This document shows, piece by piece, positions 1 through 9,000 of a DNA stretch of 64,000 nucleotides. Each line of letters starts with the position of its first letter. The stretch's first letter is position 1. The notes under the pieces are model-generated. The model searched no databases. It saw only the letters and a program-made list of their open reading frames with translations, and had not been told where the DNA came from. A program made the position numbers and the translations under genes. The DNA comes from Parachlamydiales bacterium (lineage in GTDB: Bacteria; Chlamydiota; Chlamydiia; Chlamydiales; JABDDJ01): the NCBI GenBank assembly GCA_041671045.1, contig JBAZCF010000002.1, positions 186,001 through 250,000 on the forward strand. The letters are read 5' to 3'.

Positions 1-1024
1 ATCCCTGGCTAATAAGGCGATTTAGAGCGATTTTAACGTGATCAAATTGCATTACACGTGCTTTACGAGTATTCCAGTTTTTAATAACATGCAAGATAGA
101 TTCACTATTTAATGCTGTGCCATGAATTTCACGTGTAGCTGCCCAATGAACAGTGGCTAGCAACTCCATACCAAACGGAGTTTCAAACCCTTCTACTAAT
201 TTAGACACTTTTTCAAAACGTTCACGAGTGTTGCTATGTTCTTTTAGAAATCGATTTATTTCCTCTTTTGTTGAGGGATCAATAGTAATTGGAGATTCTG
301 GTTTGTTAGTTAAATAACCATGAATAAAGTGGCCATTAATTCGTTCAAGAACATGACGTATGGTATCTGAATAGGGACCATAATGGCCTTTTTCATATTT
401 CACACTATTCAATTCTTCTCCTGCTTCCACCAAAAAGTAGACCAGTTTTTGAATTTCTAATAATGAAATCTCATAAACAAATCCTGGAACTAAATAGCGC
501 TGGATTAAGCCAAGAACTACTGCGCGCCCAAGGGTCATCCTAGGTCTTGGCATAATGTTTTTTATTTCAGATTTTTCAGGTTCATAAACCAACCAACGGA
601 CATTTGGCAACTGAGCAAAAGCTAAACGCATAAGGGGTTGAACTTCTTGCCAAAGCAACCCTCCTAAACCACATCCTAAAGGAGGAATTGCTATAGAAGT
701 TATATTTAACTGACGAACTTCATTAACTAATGATTTTAACCCAATTTCGATATCCTCAATTTTTGACTTGCTACGCCAGTGACGTTTTGTTGGAAAATTG
801 ATGATATAACGTGGGTTATTCAAAAATCCACAATGAAAAGTAAACATTTGACCTGGTTTTAAAAGTCCCTTATTACATGCGCGCTTATAGGCATTGTAAT
901 TTTCAGGGTAGGCTTTGCGAAACTGCAGCGCAATTCCCTTACCCATCACACCTTCCGTATTTACAGTGTTTACCAGAGCATCTACATTGGCTTTAAGCAA
1001 GTTTCCACGAGTTAATTCAAACAT
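1..1024 (-). CDS. darG: DarG-like DNA ADP-ribosyl glycohydrolase antitoxin (partial, 3' end outside window)
   Basis: The frame is open from an ATG at 1024 to the left edge, giving about 341 residues with no stop, so the C-terminus is missing from view. Residues 1-150 form a macrodomain: LVNTVNTEGVMGKGIALQF near residue 15 is the ADP-ribose-binding signature, INFPTKRHWR near residue 75 carries the lysine used for DNA-ADP-ribose hydrolysis in DarG, and a PPLGCGLGG loop follows. The remaining residues match the position of the DarG C-terminal region that binds and blocks DarT. Known DarG proteins are around 350 residues, so little is probably lost. Known role: removes ADP-ribose from thymidine in DNA and neutralises the toxin. 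It starts only 8 bp after darT, so the pair is one transcription unit. Confidence 0.88.
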   Translation of the reverse strand, partial: MFELTRGNLLKANVDALVNTVNTEGVMGKGIALQFRKAYPENYNAYKRACNKGLLKPGQMFTFHCGFLNNPRYIINFPTKRHWRSKSKIEDIEIGLKSLVNEVRQLNITSIAIPPLGCGLGGLLWQEVQPLMRLAFAQLPNVRWLVYEPEKSEIKNIMPRPRMTLGRAVVLGLIQRYLVPGFVYEISLLEIQKLVYFLVEAGEELNSVKYEKGHYGPYSDTIRHVLERINGHFIHGYLTNKPESPITIDPSTKEEINRFLKEHSNTRERFEKVSKLVEGFETPFGMELLATVHWAATREIHGTALNSESILHVIKNWNTRKARVMQFDHVKIALNRLISQG

Positions 1025-1032
1025 CGTAACCT

Positions 1033-1653
1033 TTAATAATAGCAATCTCCATTTACAATAATTTGAGGTCTGTGTGCAGATTTCCGAATTATTACATCTA
1101 CTTTGTCTGCCATAGCCTGGTTTTTTACTACAATCTTTTCTATTGCGGTCCATGGGCAATGGGAGTGAACCAAAAATTCTGCCTGTCTTTTTTCTTTTGT
1201 CTCCGTATTGGGACTCCAAATTTTTAATGGCATTACTGTGAAATCCAATTCGCTCTTTATTTTCTCAAGCGTATCGTATTGTTTAGCGTACTGAAGATCA
1301 GCGTGACGATCAGTCCAAAACGAAGGTTGTCCCGTAGCTCGTATTTGTTCAATAGAACTTACAAGATGGACAATACTATCCTGGCCCCCGATATATTCAT
1401 CATGTCCCTTAAAGATCACATACAACATTACTGAGCGACAACAAAAATTAAAAGGTACATAATCTCCTAAGAAGCCTAATTTAGCAACAGCTACAGGATG
1501 TTTTAAGCGTCTTTCTTTTATATGTTTATAGCCTACATTTGTATGTGGAGGATTTCTATTAATTCTTTCTCTATCACACCAGAGAGCACCATCGCTTATA
1601 ATACTTTGTAGATTGTCAATGTGGGTAATGTGATATATAGAATAATTAGTCAA
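1033..1653 (-). CDS. darT: DarT-like DNA ADP-ribosyltransferase toxin
   Basis: The 206-residue length is normal for DarT. The N-terminus has YHITHIDNLQSII, the NAD-binding start of the family. The FNFCCRSVMLYVIF segment near residue 70 and RQAEFLVH near residue 157 follow, the latter holding the catalytic glutamate (about residue 159; E160 in the Thermus enzyme). DarT transfers ADP-ribose from NAD+ to thymidine bases in a sequence-specific way on single-stranded DNA and stops replication; several homologues act in phage defence. The start is TTG at 1653: an in-frame stop lies just upstream and the conserved YHITH motif is already at residue 7, so no ATG start is possible. A weak start codon is plausible for a toxin. 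DarG follows immediately. Confidence 0.9.
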   Translation of the reverse strand: MTNYSIYHITHIDNLQSIISDGALWCDRERINRNPPHTNVGYKHIKERRLKHPVAVAKLGFLGDYVPFNFCCRSVMLYVIFKGHDEYIGGQDSIVHLVSSIEQIRATGQPSFWTDRHADLQYAKQYDTLEKIKSELDFTVMPLKIWSPNTETKEKRQAEFLVHSHCPWTAIEKIVVKNQAMADKVDVIIRKSAHRPQIIVNGDCYY

Positions 1654-2014
1654 GTTTCTTTAGTCTTCGCTGAAAAGTAATAGAGATAAGCTAATTCGGA
1701 GAAATTCTATGATGATTTTACATTGAAGGCAATAGAAGCTGAAATAGAGCTGAAATTTTTGGATGAATTTTGAAAAATATTTCAGAATGATGCTAAAGAA
1801 CTTAATGACTATGCAATTTACCTTGATCTAAGTTTTTTGAAATGAAGTTCAATATTCTCTACAATTTCGTGAGAATACAGAACACACTCTTCAGAGAATA
1901 ATTAATAGATTATATGCACTTTTAAACATGTGTCAGGTGCAAATAGTGAGAAAATTTAAGTTGATTTTATTGAACTGAGCAATTATACATTTTTCTAGAA
2001 TATATCAAATATGG
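1654..2014. other. Intergenic interval with a possible gene remnant
   Basis: About 360 bp without an intact gene between darT and the first secreted unknown. It is AT-rich. It contains the broken reading described in the next entry and otherwise no tRNA, clear terminator or repeat that I can see. Confidence 0.5.
1693..1978 (+). pseudogene. Possible decayed coding sequence
   Basis: Reading the plus strand gives protein-like stretches broken by an in-frame stop and a frame change: a segment with KAIEAEIELKFLDEF, a TGA, then KIFQNDAKELNDYAIYLDL, a shift, and finally QYSLQFRENTEHTLQRIINR up to a TGA at about 1978. The composition looks like helical protein, not random AT-rich DNA, which suggests a small gene inactivated by point changes. 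No family was recognised. A chance run of open frame in AT-rich DNA cannot be excluded. Confidence 0.3.
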
Positions 2015-2464
2015 TTGATGATGATGATGCGTATAAAAATATTTGTTTGCTTGGTTGTATTGTTATCTTTGAATATGAATCTTAAAGCTAATGATAAAGA
2101 AATATTAATGGATTTGTATCTTCAGACCTCTCTTAAAGTCGTTAATGAAATCATCTGTGAATCGAAAGACATCATACTAAGTCAAGAATCTGAACAAATT
2201 TATATTAAGCCTGAAGCTATAATGCATCGACATTTAGGTAGTTTAGGAGCTATCCTTAAAATGGATCAAGGTGATGTAACCTACATACCATTGTTGTTTG
2301 AAGATGAAAAGGGATTTTATATTCCAATAACCCTTAGAAAGGTAGGTAGTAAATTATTCAAATTACATTGCAACAATTGTTATTATGAATGGGAAGGTAG
2401 AGTATGGGATTTTCAATGTCCTTCATGCAATAGTACAGACATACAGACTTTGCCTAATTTCTAA
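2015..2464 (+). CDS. Secreted small protein with C-terminal zinc ribbon, unknown function
   Basis: 149 residues beginning with a run of five Met codons; the true start may be any of them and no strong ribosome-binding site separates them. Residues 6-26 are a Sec-type signal peptide (IKIFVCLVVLLSLNMNLKA). The C-terminal third has two Cys pairs, CNNC near residue 118 and CPSC near residue 135, spaced like a small zinc ribbon. The middle is a mixed strand/helix domain without a motif I recognise. A Cys4 metal site in an exported protein is uncommon because periplasmic Cys pairs usually form disulfides. It lies 10 bp upstream of the next secreted unknown, so the two are probably cotranscribed. 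Confidence 0.7.
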   Translation: MMMMMRIKIFVCLVVLLSLNMNLKANDKEILMDLYLQTSLKVVNEIICESKDIILSQESEQIYIKPEAIMHRHLGSLGAILKMDQGDVTYIPLLFEDEKGFYIPITLRKVGSKLFKLHCNNCYYEWEGRVWDFQCPSCNSTDIQTLPNF

Positions 2465-2474
2465 AGGTTAATAA

Positions 2475-3461
2475 ATGTCATTTCTTAAATCATTTTTCTT
2501 ATCTCTAATTATTTCTGGCTTGTTTTTTCAGAGCGTAGAATGTGATCAAAAGCAAGTAGGTGAAGAAATCGCCTTGCGTGCTGATGATCGGGTTTGGATG
2601 AGTGAGTTTATAGAGGAAGTATTTCTAGATGGTGCGATGTTGTACACATTATTTGGGACCAAACCCATGTCAGGTATAACAATATGTATTGCTACGGAAG
2701 AGGAGTGCATTGCGACGTGTCAACATCATCTTAATACGTTAAGCGAGGTGGAGAAGGATAAATTGTTAGCTGAAATTCATGCATCTTGTGTAAATGATAC
2801 TTCATACAAGAATTTCCAAAACTGGCTTGATTGGAAAAAAAATTATAAACATCCCTCATTTCTCTTTCGCGCTACTCTCTCTGACTGTAAGCATTACTTA
2901 TTGGTTGATATGCTTAACGTTCAAGAAGCAGTATGGATTTTAAAAAAGCACTATGAGATCTTTTATACTGAGATAGGGAGCAATTTTGATCCTATCACTG
3001 CCGCTTTGGATTTTGAAAATCCTAAATCAATGTTTTGGGAAAAAGTTTTTTCTAATCACTACCTTACCGGCATTCTGTATGGGTTTGGAGAAAGAAATGC
3101 TTATTTCTTCTCGATTTTCGTTCGTCAGTTGAATGAGAATGTCTCAAAAGATAGTTGTCTAACTTTAAATAGCCATCTAAATATCCTTCAAGATCCCTGT
3201 GAAGTCATCACAAAAGAGAACTTAAATATTCCATGTTACCGGTCTTTTTATTCTCAGCTATCTGAGGATCCTGTAACGACAAATTTCAAAAAAGAAAAAG
3301 TGCTCATTGAAGATATGCTTAAGGATAAGGATTTGACAGTTGAAATTTTAAGAAGAATATTTGGAAAACAAATTATTAGCGCTGAAGATAATTGCAAGTG
3401 TACAGCCCAGGTTTCAGCTTGTCTAGATGTCGGCTTATACGATCTTCTCAATGCCTCATGA
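2475..3461 (+). CDS. Secreted protein of unknown function
   Basis: 328 residues with a clear signal peptide (FLKSFFLSLIISGLFFQSVEC). If the Cys after the hydrophobic core is a lipobox residue it is an atypical one (SVEC). Notable stretches are WMSEFIEEVFLDGAMLYTLF near residue 35 with FGTKPMSG, and HYLTGILYGFGERNAYFF near residue 200. This combination of a GxxYTLFGxKPM-like segment and a G-[FY]-G-x-x-N segment recalls a group of uncharacterised exported proteins in chlamydia-related bacteria, but I cannot confirm membership. Many Cys residues, several near the C-terminus (CKCTAQVSAC). Probably in an operon with the zinc-ribbon gene upstream; converges on the hydrolase gene 17 bp downstream. 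Confidence 0.7.
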   Translation: MSFLKSFFLSLIISGLFFQSVECDQKQVGEEIALRADDRVWMSEFIEEVFLDGAMLYTLFGTKPMSGITICIATEEECIATCQHHLNTLSEVEKDKLLAEIHASCVNDTSYKNFQNWLDWKKNYKHPSFLFRATLSDCKHYLLVDMLNVQEAVWILKKHYEIFYTEIGSNFDPITAALDFENPKSMFWEKVFSNHYLTGILYGFGERNAYFFSIFVRQLNENVSKDSCLTLNSHLNILQDPCEVITKENLNIPCYRSFYSQLSEDPVTTNFKKEKVLIEDMLKDKDLTVEILRRIFGKQIISAEDNCKCTAQVSACLDVGLYDLLNAS

Positions 3462-3478
3462 CCTATCAGAAAATCGTC

Positions 3479-4408
3479 TCATTTCAGGAAAATGTCGATG
3501 ATGACCGGAAAGTGATCGGAGGGGAATTCTCCATTCACTTTTGCAGTGTCAATCCCATGTGAGAGGACGTCCACCTTGTTGTTAACAAAAATGTGATCGG
3601 GAATAAAACCGGTTAATTCGGGACCTGTGAAGGGTGTGAAAAACTTGGAATTAGTGATGGAACAATAGGGGCCTAAATGTCCGGAAAAGGAGAGGTTTAT
3701 AGCATCGTGCAGGTGCTTTCCGGTTAGTATGCGCATGATAGAGCTGCTATCTAGCAGGGGAATGGTATTAAAATCGCCCGTGATCATGATCGATTCATCT
3801 GAAGGGATATCTTGAATGAAGTCATGTAGTTGGATTGCTTCTGCTTCCCTTCTTTTTAGTGCTCCCCAAGAAATGCCGTAGGTGAATTTAGTATTGATGA
3901 CGATAAAGGTTTTATCGGAAGCGGTGTCTTTCAACCGGCAATAGGTAAACGCATTTTGACTTTTAAGATCGTGGTAGGGGGTGGTTTTGGATTCTACAAG
4001 CTTGAAGCGTTCATGCTTGTAAAAGACGGCATTCACATCCGTCCTGCCCTCATTTTCCCTAGTTTTCTCTCCGTAATAGGCATAGGTTTTCCCTAGGGAT
4101 TCCAGTATCTCCTGGAGTTGATTTGCTTGAAGTTCTTGGCTGCCGATAATGTCAGCATTTGTGAATTCTAAATATTCCAGTAAACGGGGTTTTCTGCTTG
4201 CCCAGCGATGTATTTCAGGTAATTTGTCTTCTGCTATTTTGACGTTGTAAAGCATGTTATAGGCTATCACGCGTATCTTTGGAGGTTGATTTGCCGTAGC
4301 GTTACGTTCAAAGATGACATCCATCAAGGGGATAATGGATTCTTCCACTTTTGCAGCAAGTGGTAGGAAATGGCTAAAGAAGAAAGAAATAATAAGCAAA
4401 TATCTCAT
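3479..4408 (-). CDS. Secreted endonuclease/exonuclease/phosphatase (EEP) family hydrolase
   Basis: 309 residues: signal peptide at 1-20 (LLIISFFFSHFLPLAAK), then a complete DNase-I-like fold. Motifs in order: VIAYNMLYNV (first strand), IIGSQELQ (metal-binding Glu), NAVFYKHERF, ITGDFNTIP (Asp/Asn catalytic pair), IPDHIFVN and the C-terminal PSDHFPVIIDI (catalytic His). The family includes nucleases, sphingomyelinases and inositol-phosphate phosphatases; the substrate cannot be read from the motifs. The export signal suggests action in the periplasm or on the host side, where a sphingomyelinase, nuclease or phosphoinositide phosphatase activity would make sense. It stands alone, converging with the secreted unknowns. 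Confidence 0.85.
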   Translation of the reverse strand: MRYLLIISFFFSHFLPLAAKVEESIIPLMDVIFERNATANQPPKIRVIAYNMLYNVKIAEDKLPEIHRWASRKPRLLEYLEFTNADIIGSQELQANQLQEILESLGKTYAYYGEKTRENEGRTDVNAVFYKHERFKLVESKTTPYHDLKSQNAFTYCRLKDTASDKTFIVINTKFTYGISWGALKRREAEAIQLHDFIQDIPSDESIMITGDFNTIPLLDSSSIMRILTGKHLHDAINLSFSGHLGPYCSITNSKFFTPFTGPELTGFIPDHIFVNNKVDVLSHGIDTAKVNGEFPSDHFPVIIDIFLK

Positions 4409-4589
4409 GAAAGAAATCTTAACTCTTGTGATGGGTTTCTAATTATTCATATTTTTGAAAATATAAAACATAAATATTTTACCTTCTAAGTTTTATAAAC
4501 CCAGGTGTAGAAATTCAAATTTTTTTGGAAATGTGGTCTGTTAAATAATTTTACTTCGTAGACTTTAAAAGAATGTATTTGTTATCTTT

Positions 4590-4618
4590 TTTATTTATTT
4601 TGTAATGTTTAATATAAT
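4590..4618 (+). promoter_or_regulatory. Candidate sigma-66 promoter for the BTB-LRR gene
   Basis: A perfect -10 TATAAT at 4613-4618 lies 17 bp after a weak -35 TTTATT (4590-4595). A start of transcription near 4625 would leave a short leader holding the GGAG ribosome-binding site before the ATG at 4643. Confidence 0.4.
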
Positions 4619-4642
4619 AAGTAGATAAATGGAGATAATTAT

Positions 4643-6013
4643 ATGCTAATTCCACCAGGATGCAATAATACCGCTATCATAGATAGAATAGAGCACGCAC
4701 AGACAACAGAAGAGGTGATTTCAGAACTCTGCCTAGGTCAGAATTTCTCCGACCCTAAGGTAAGAAGCAGTTCTCATGAGGTTTTTTTGCAGTATTACGA
4801 GGCGGCAGCAAACGATCCGCAGTGGTTATCTGAGCATCCGGAATTGGGTAATAAACTCGTCGAAAAAGCTTTTGAAATTATATATAGTCCTGATAATAAG
4901 GAATTTAAGTATAAGTATTTACAAGTGGTGCGTGAGCATCTCCCTGTCTTTAGAGAAGCAATTCCTTCCTTAGGCGAAAATAATGTGGAGATCAACACTC
5001 GTACAAAAAAAGTATACGCCAATAGTTTGATGCTAAGCAGCCAATCCACTTATTATAAGGGTTTGCTATCTGAGAATGGAAATCATGCCTACAAAACGGA
5101 ATCTAAGGGCGAGAATCCCAAAATTATTAATGCTGTGATCCACACTTTGCAGACTTTGCAAGCAAAACCTAAAAACTATTCGGTAGAAGAATATGGTCAA
5201 ATTTTGGGATATGCGCACTCTATTCAGGCGGATGCTTCAACTTTTCCAGCATTTGAAGCAAACATGCTTAACGACTTAAAACCGGAAAATGCTTATGAAA
5301 TGGCTGTATTAGCACGTAAGCATGGTTTGGAAAGTCTTTTAGAGAAGTCATTAAAGTTGGTTGCTCCTACGATCAATGAAGGGAATTGGAAGACCGTATT
5401 AGACAAAGCCGTGAAAGACGAGCAGCAAGAGGTGAAGAATCTATGTGTTAATTATGCACTAGATCAGCTTCCAGTCTGGATCGAGGGTAAAGATCAGGGC
5501 AAAATTGACATGTTATTGCATAATATTCGCCATATGTCTGTCATGAGAAGCGATGTGATGCATAAATTAAGCCCTGCTAACTATAAGTTAGTCATGAATG
5601 AGTTTTCGCCTGCATTGTTAGGGATCAATTTAGAACAATGCAACTTTACCTTGGCTCCTGATCTAAGCAAGTTTCCCAGCCTTTATTTAGTGAATTTGAT
5701 GGATTGCAAAAATCTTGTGAATATCAGCAATTTGAGAAAGAATGGAAATATCAAATTCATCTATTTTGATGGCTGTGAAAAGTTAAAAAATCTCAGGCCT
5801 ATTGAGAAAACACCTTACTTAGAGCTTATCAGTGTGTCACGTTGTCCTGCGATGGATGATGATAGCTTATCCTTTTTGGAAGGACACAGTAACATTACAG
5901 AATTGGTAATCGTTTACGACAAGGGCAATCCGAAATTGAGCCCGGTCGTAGGACGTCTTATGTCTCTTCAACAAAAGATCCAATGGGAATTAAATCAGCA
6001 TAGAGCTTTCTAA
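4643..6013 (+). CDS. BTB/POZ-like and leucine-rich-repeat protein, candidate host-directed effector
   Basis: 456 residues, no signal peptide. Residues 1-110 are a helical lead-in. Residues about 114-215 read as a BTB/POZ domain: VEINTRTKKVYANSLMLSSQ then TYYKGLL matches the pattern of a basic strand, a hydrophobic helix and a Y-[FY]-x-x-[LM] stretch seen in BTB proteins. A helical BACK-like segment follows (AYEMAVLARKHGLESLLEKS, near 215). Residues about 325-430 are irregular leucine-rich repeats (NLEQCNF, YLVNLMDCKNL, FIYFDGCEKL, LISVSRCPAM) with the L-x-x-C/N-C spacing of the eukaryote-like class. BTB and LRR proteins are expanded in amoeba-infecting chlamydiae and are thought to engage host cullin-3 ubiquitin ligases; that role is inferred here. 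Start supported by GGAG 8 bp upstream. Confidence 0.75.
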   Translation: MLIPPGCNNTAIIDRIEHAQTTEEVISELCLGQNFSDPKVRSSSHEVFLQYYEAAANDPQWLSEHPELGNKLVEKAFEIIYSPDNKEFKYKYLQVVREHLPVFREAIPSLGENNVEINTRTKKVYANSLMLSSQSTYYKGLLSENGNHAYKTESKGENPKIINAVIHTLQTLQAKPKNYSVEEYGQILGYAHSIQADASTFPAFEANMLNDLKPENAYEMAVLARKHGLESLLEKSLKLVAPTINEGNWKTVLDKAVKDEQQEVKNLCVNYALDQLPVWIEGKDQGKIDMLLHNIRHMSVMRSDVMHKLSPANYKLVMNEFSPALLGINLEQCNFTLAPDLSKFPSLYLVNLMDCKNLVNISNLRKNGNIKFIYFDGCEKLKNLRPIEKTPYLELISVSRCPAMDDDSLSFLEGHSNITELVIVYDKGNPKLSPVVGRLMSLQQKIQWELNQHRAF

Positions 6014-6019
6014 ACAATG

Positions 6020-6073
6020 CGCTAACAAGAGAAGTAGATTTTAATTTCCGCTCTTCATTTGTTAGCGTTTTTT
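6020..6073 (+). terminator. Intrinsic terminator after the BTB-LRR gene
   Basis: The 9-bp stem CGCTAACAA (6020-6028) / TTGTTAGCG (6059-6067) is followed directly by six T residues. The T-run abuts the stop codon of the kinase gene on the opposite strand. Confidence 0.8.
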
Positions 6074-9000
6074 ATTTGTTAAAGTAATCAATGATTTTAT
6101 TGATGTCCGGACGATCGTGCGGATTGGGTCGGGTCATCTGCCATATCAGATGATCTACACTATTTTTGTCCGAGGGCTCAGGATATGCAGCATCATATTC
6201 TGCGCGCCGACTATCCATCGTAAGAATTTTTGATTGCTGCACAAGCAGCTTATTATCTGTTTGTGCTAATTGGGAATTTGTATTGGCTTGATCTCCTCCA
6301 TGTCTCAATGCAAGACTGAGTGCGGGATGCATTCCGCCTTCTTCTTTATTCATTTGCGGGTTGAAGAGCTCAAAAAAGGCCATGCCCAGACTCCAAATAT
6401 CTGCTTTCTCAGTGACATTGTTGGGTACTGAAGCTGTTTTTACTGAATCGTTGGAATATATTTTTGAGTTAGAGGGGGAGCCATCAGGATGGGCGTAGTC
6501 GTTATTTAAACTTTGGCTTGGGATAAGTTCTGGAGGACCATAAGCTGGGGTGCATTTTATTTCTAGATAAGTGATATCGTTGCGTTGATGGCAAAGTGTT
6601 CCAAAGTCATTCATAACAAAGTCACCTTTTTTATCAAGAAGGATGTTATCAGGTTTAATATCTCGGTGAATAATGCCTGCATCGTGTAGTCGTTTTAAAG
6701 CTCCTAAAAGGGGCTTCATCCCATTGCTGATCACTTCCTTGTACTCATTCTCCGTGATTTTATTTTCTCGCCTTGCTTCCATTAAATCGTTCATGGTCAC
6801 GCAGGTTACCCCGGGCTTTATTTCAAATCCACAGCGTTCCATTTCAATGGCTTTTTCTACCACTGTGGCTGCGGCAGCTTTAGCTGCGTATTTATTTGTA
6901 TCACTATTAGCGGGGGCTAGGGCGGGACGGGAGACTGTTTTTATGGAATGAACTTTTACGACGCCGGGCCCTTGAAATTGCATTAAGAAGTCTATTTCGC
7001 GGTCGAACTCAGTAGCGTCTTCTTGTTTAAGAGTATCTATATGAGCTAAAGCTTCTTTCCTTTTTGAAAAGATCGAATCAATATCTTTGATGGCTGCAGC
7101 TGCACTGTCAGCAGTAAATCCGTTATGAAATTCTCCGCTTTTTAACATAGCTGCAGCACCTTTCTTATAAAGGCCCAAGAAGGCATTATCCTTATAATCA
7201 AGTTCTTTTGAAGGAAGAGGGCTCATATATGCATTCATTTCATTTTGTCTTTCTTCAGCCCGTTGAGCTGATTTTGATAATGATTCAATTTGGGTTTCGC
7301 AGCTAATGGCTTCACGTGTGATGTCTTTTTTCGGATCTACTCCCGGCGGTCTATCGTCATTTTCTACGAAGGGTTTAAGGTAGTTATGCATATCGAAAAA
7401 AAAGCGGAGGTCATTATTGTCTGATCGTTTTTTCTTTTCTACATCGTTTAATAATGAGGACATATTTTCCGGATCATAATTACGTTCGGTACCTCCTGGA
7501 ACAATTTCTCCGTCGGCATTTAACGTCATATTCTTTAATGGGTGGTTTGAATAGTCTTCCATATCAGGTACATACACGGCAGAGCCGTAGTATTCTTCCT
7601 CTTCTTCGACCTCTTCAACAGGAGCTGCAGCAGCTTGAGACTCTGTAGCGGCCGGTTTGGTTGTGCTGCTGCTTTCGGAGAGTGTTTCATCATCATCGTC
7701 GTCATCTTCCTCTATGGCTTCATCATCTGGCTTCAATTCTTGTTTTATGACTGCCTGCTGTCTTTGGGAGGGGTGGCTGATGGAATAGAAAGAGGTGAAA
7801 GTGCTGACTTTTCCGAAGGAACCTTGCGCTAGTTTCTTCTCTACGACCGTCACGCCCACTTTATGCAGAGTAGCATGTTTGCCGCCGATTTTTTCTATTC
7901 CTTCTTTAGTAGTGACGATGACTTCAAATTTTTTATCACCAAAGGAAACTTCCGCGCTGTTAAGTTTTTCGGGATTATGGACATTTTTTTTAAATTCTTT
8001 CTCTACTAATTGGATGAGTCCCATGTCATATCCAGAGACCTCTTTCCTTTCTACTAAGGAGGGAGACACATTTTCCAGGCCCCCTTGTTTATAGGCGATC
8101 AATCGATTGGCCATCTGCAGGCGAGCTTGGTTGTTTGAGATATTTAGGCCTTTGGCTTCTTTATCTATCATAGCATCCGATACGCCGTTTTCCTGTAGGA
8201 AGGCGCTAATTTTAGTATTAAAATTTTGCGGAGTGAGTTTTTCTCCTGTTAACTTTTCAAAATGTGCAGCGACTTTAGCAGGACTTTTTTCATTTGATGC
8301 AGTACGGAGATGACGATCGGCAAGGATTAATTTCGCAGTGTCGGGGGTGACATTATAGAAGTTTGCTTCATGCTGGATTTGACTGTCTTTGACCCCTTTT
8401 CCTGCTAGGAATTGATCTACTTGTTGATGGACAGTTTCTTTTGTGACTTTTTCACCCAGCCCGCGGGCAAAGCCGATGGCCACCTTCATCTCATATTTCA
8501 TGCTCATTTGCGTTTCATGCCTAGGACTAGCCATTGAGCAAAGCTTATTGTGAGAGGTCCCTAGTTCTTTTTGAGCCTGGGCACTATCGGCCATTTGGGA
8601 GGCTGATTCGAGCATTTTACCATGTGCATCGGAGACGTTAGATTGGAATTGTTCAGGAGAGACTTTTCCGGTGCCCGAACGCATTCTGGATTGCGATATT
8701 TCAAGTTGGTTGACAACTTTGCCCATTTCCATGGCAGCAAGCCGTTGTTTTGCTTGTGTGGGCTGGGCGTCGCCATTCCAACGACTTAGAACAGGGGCAT
8801 TGGCTTGGGTTGTATTAATGGCTTTTTTAAAGACTTGTTGCGAGGATTTATTTACGGTTACTGAAGATTGGACTACGACGCGGGAATTGAGGTCTTTGAC
8901 ATGATTATCTTGAGAGACTCTAGGGTCTCCCATTTGCAAGATATTTTTTCCTTGAGGAGCTAGTTTCCCTGGGGCTCCTTGGGGAGTTGCTTTGAAAGTA

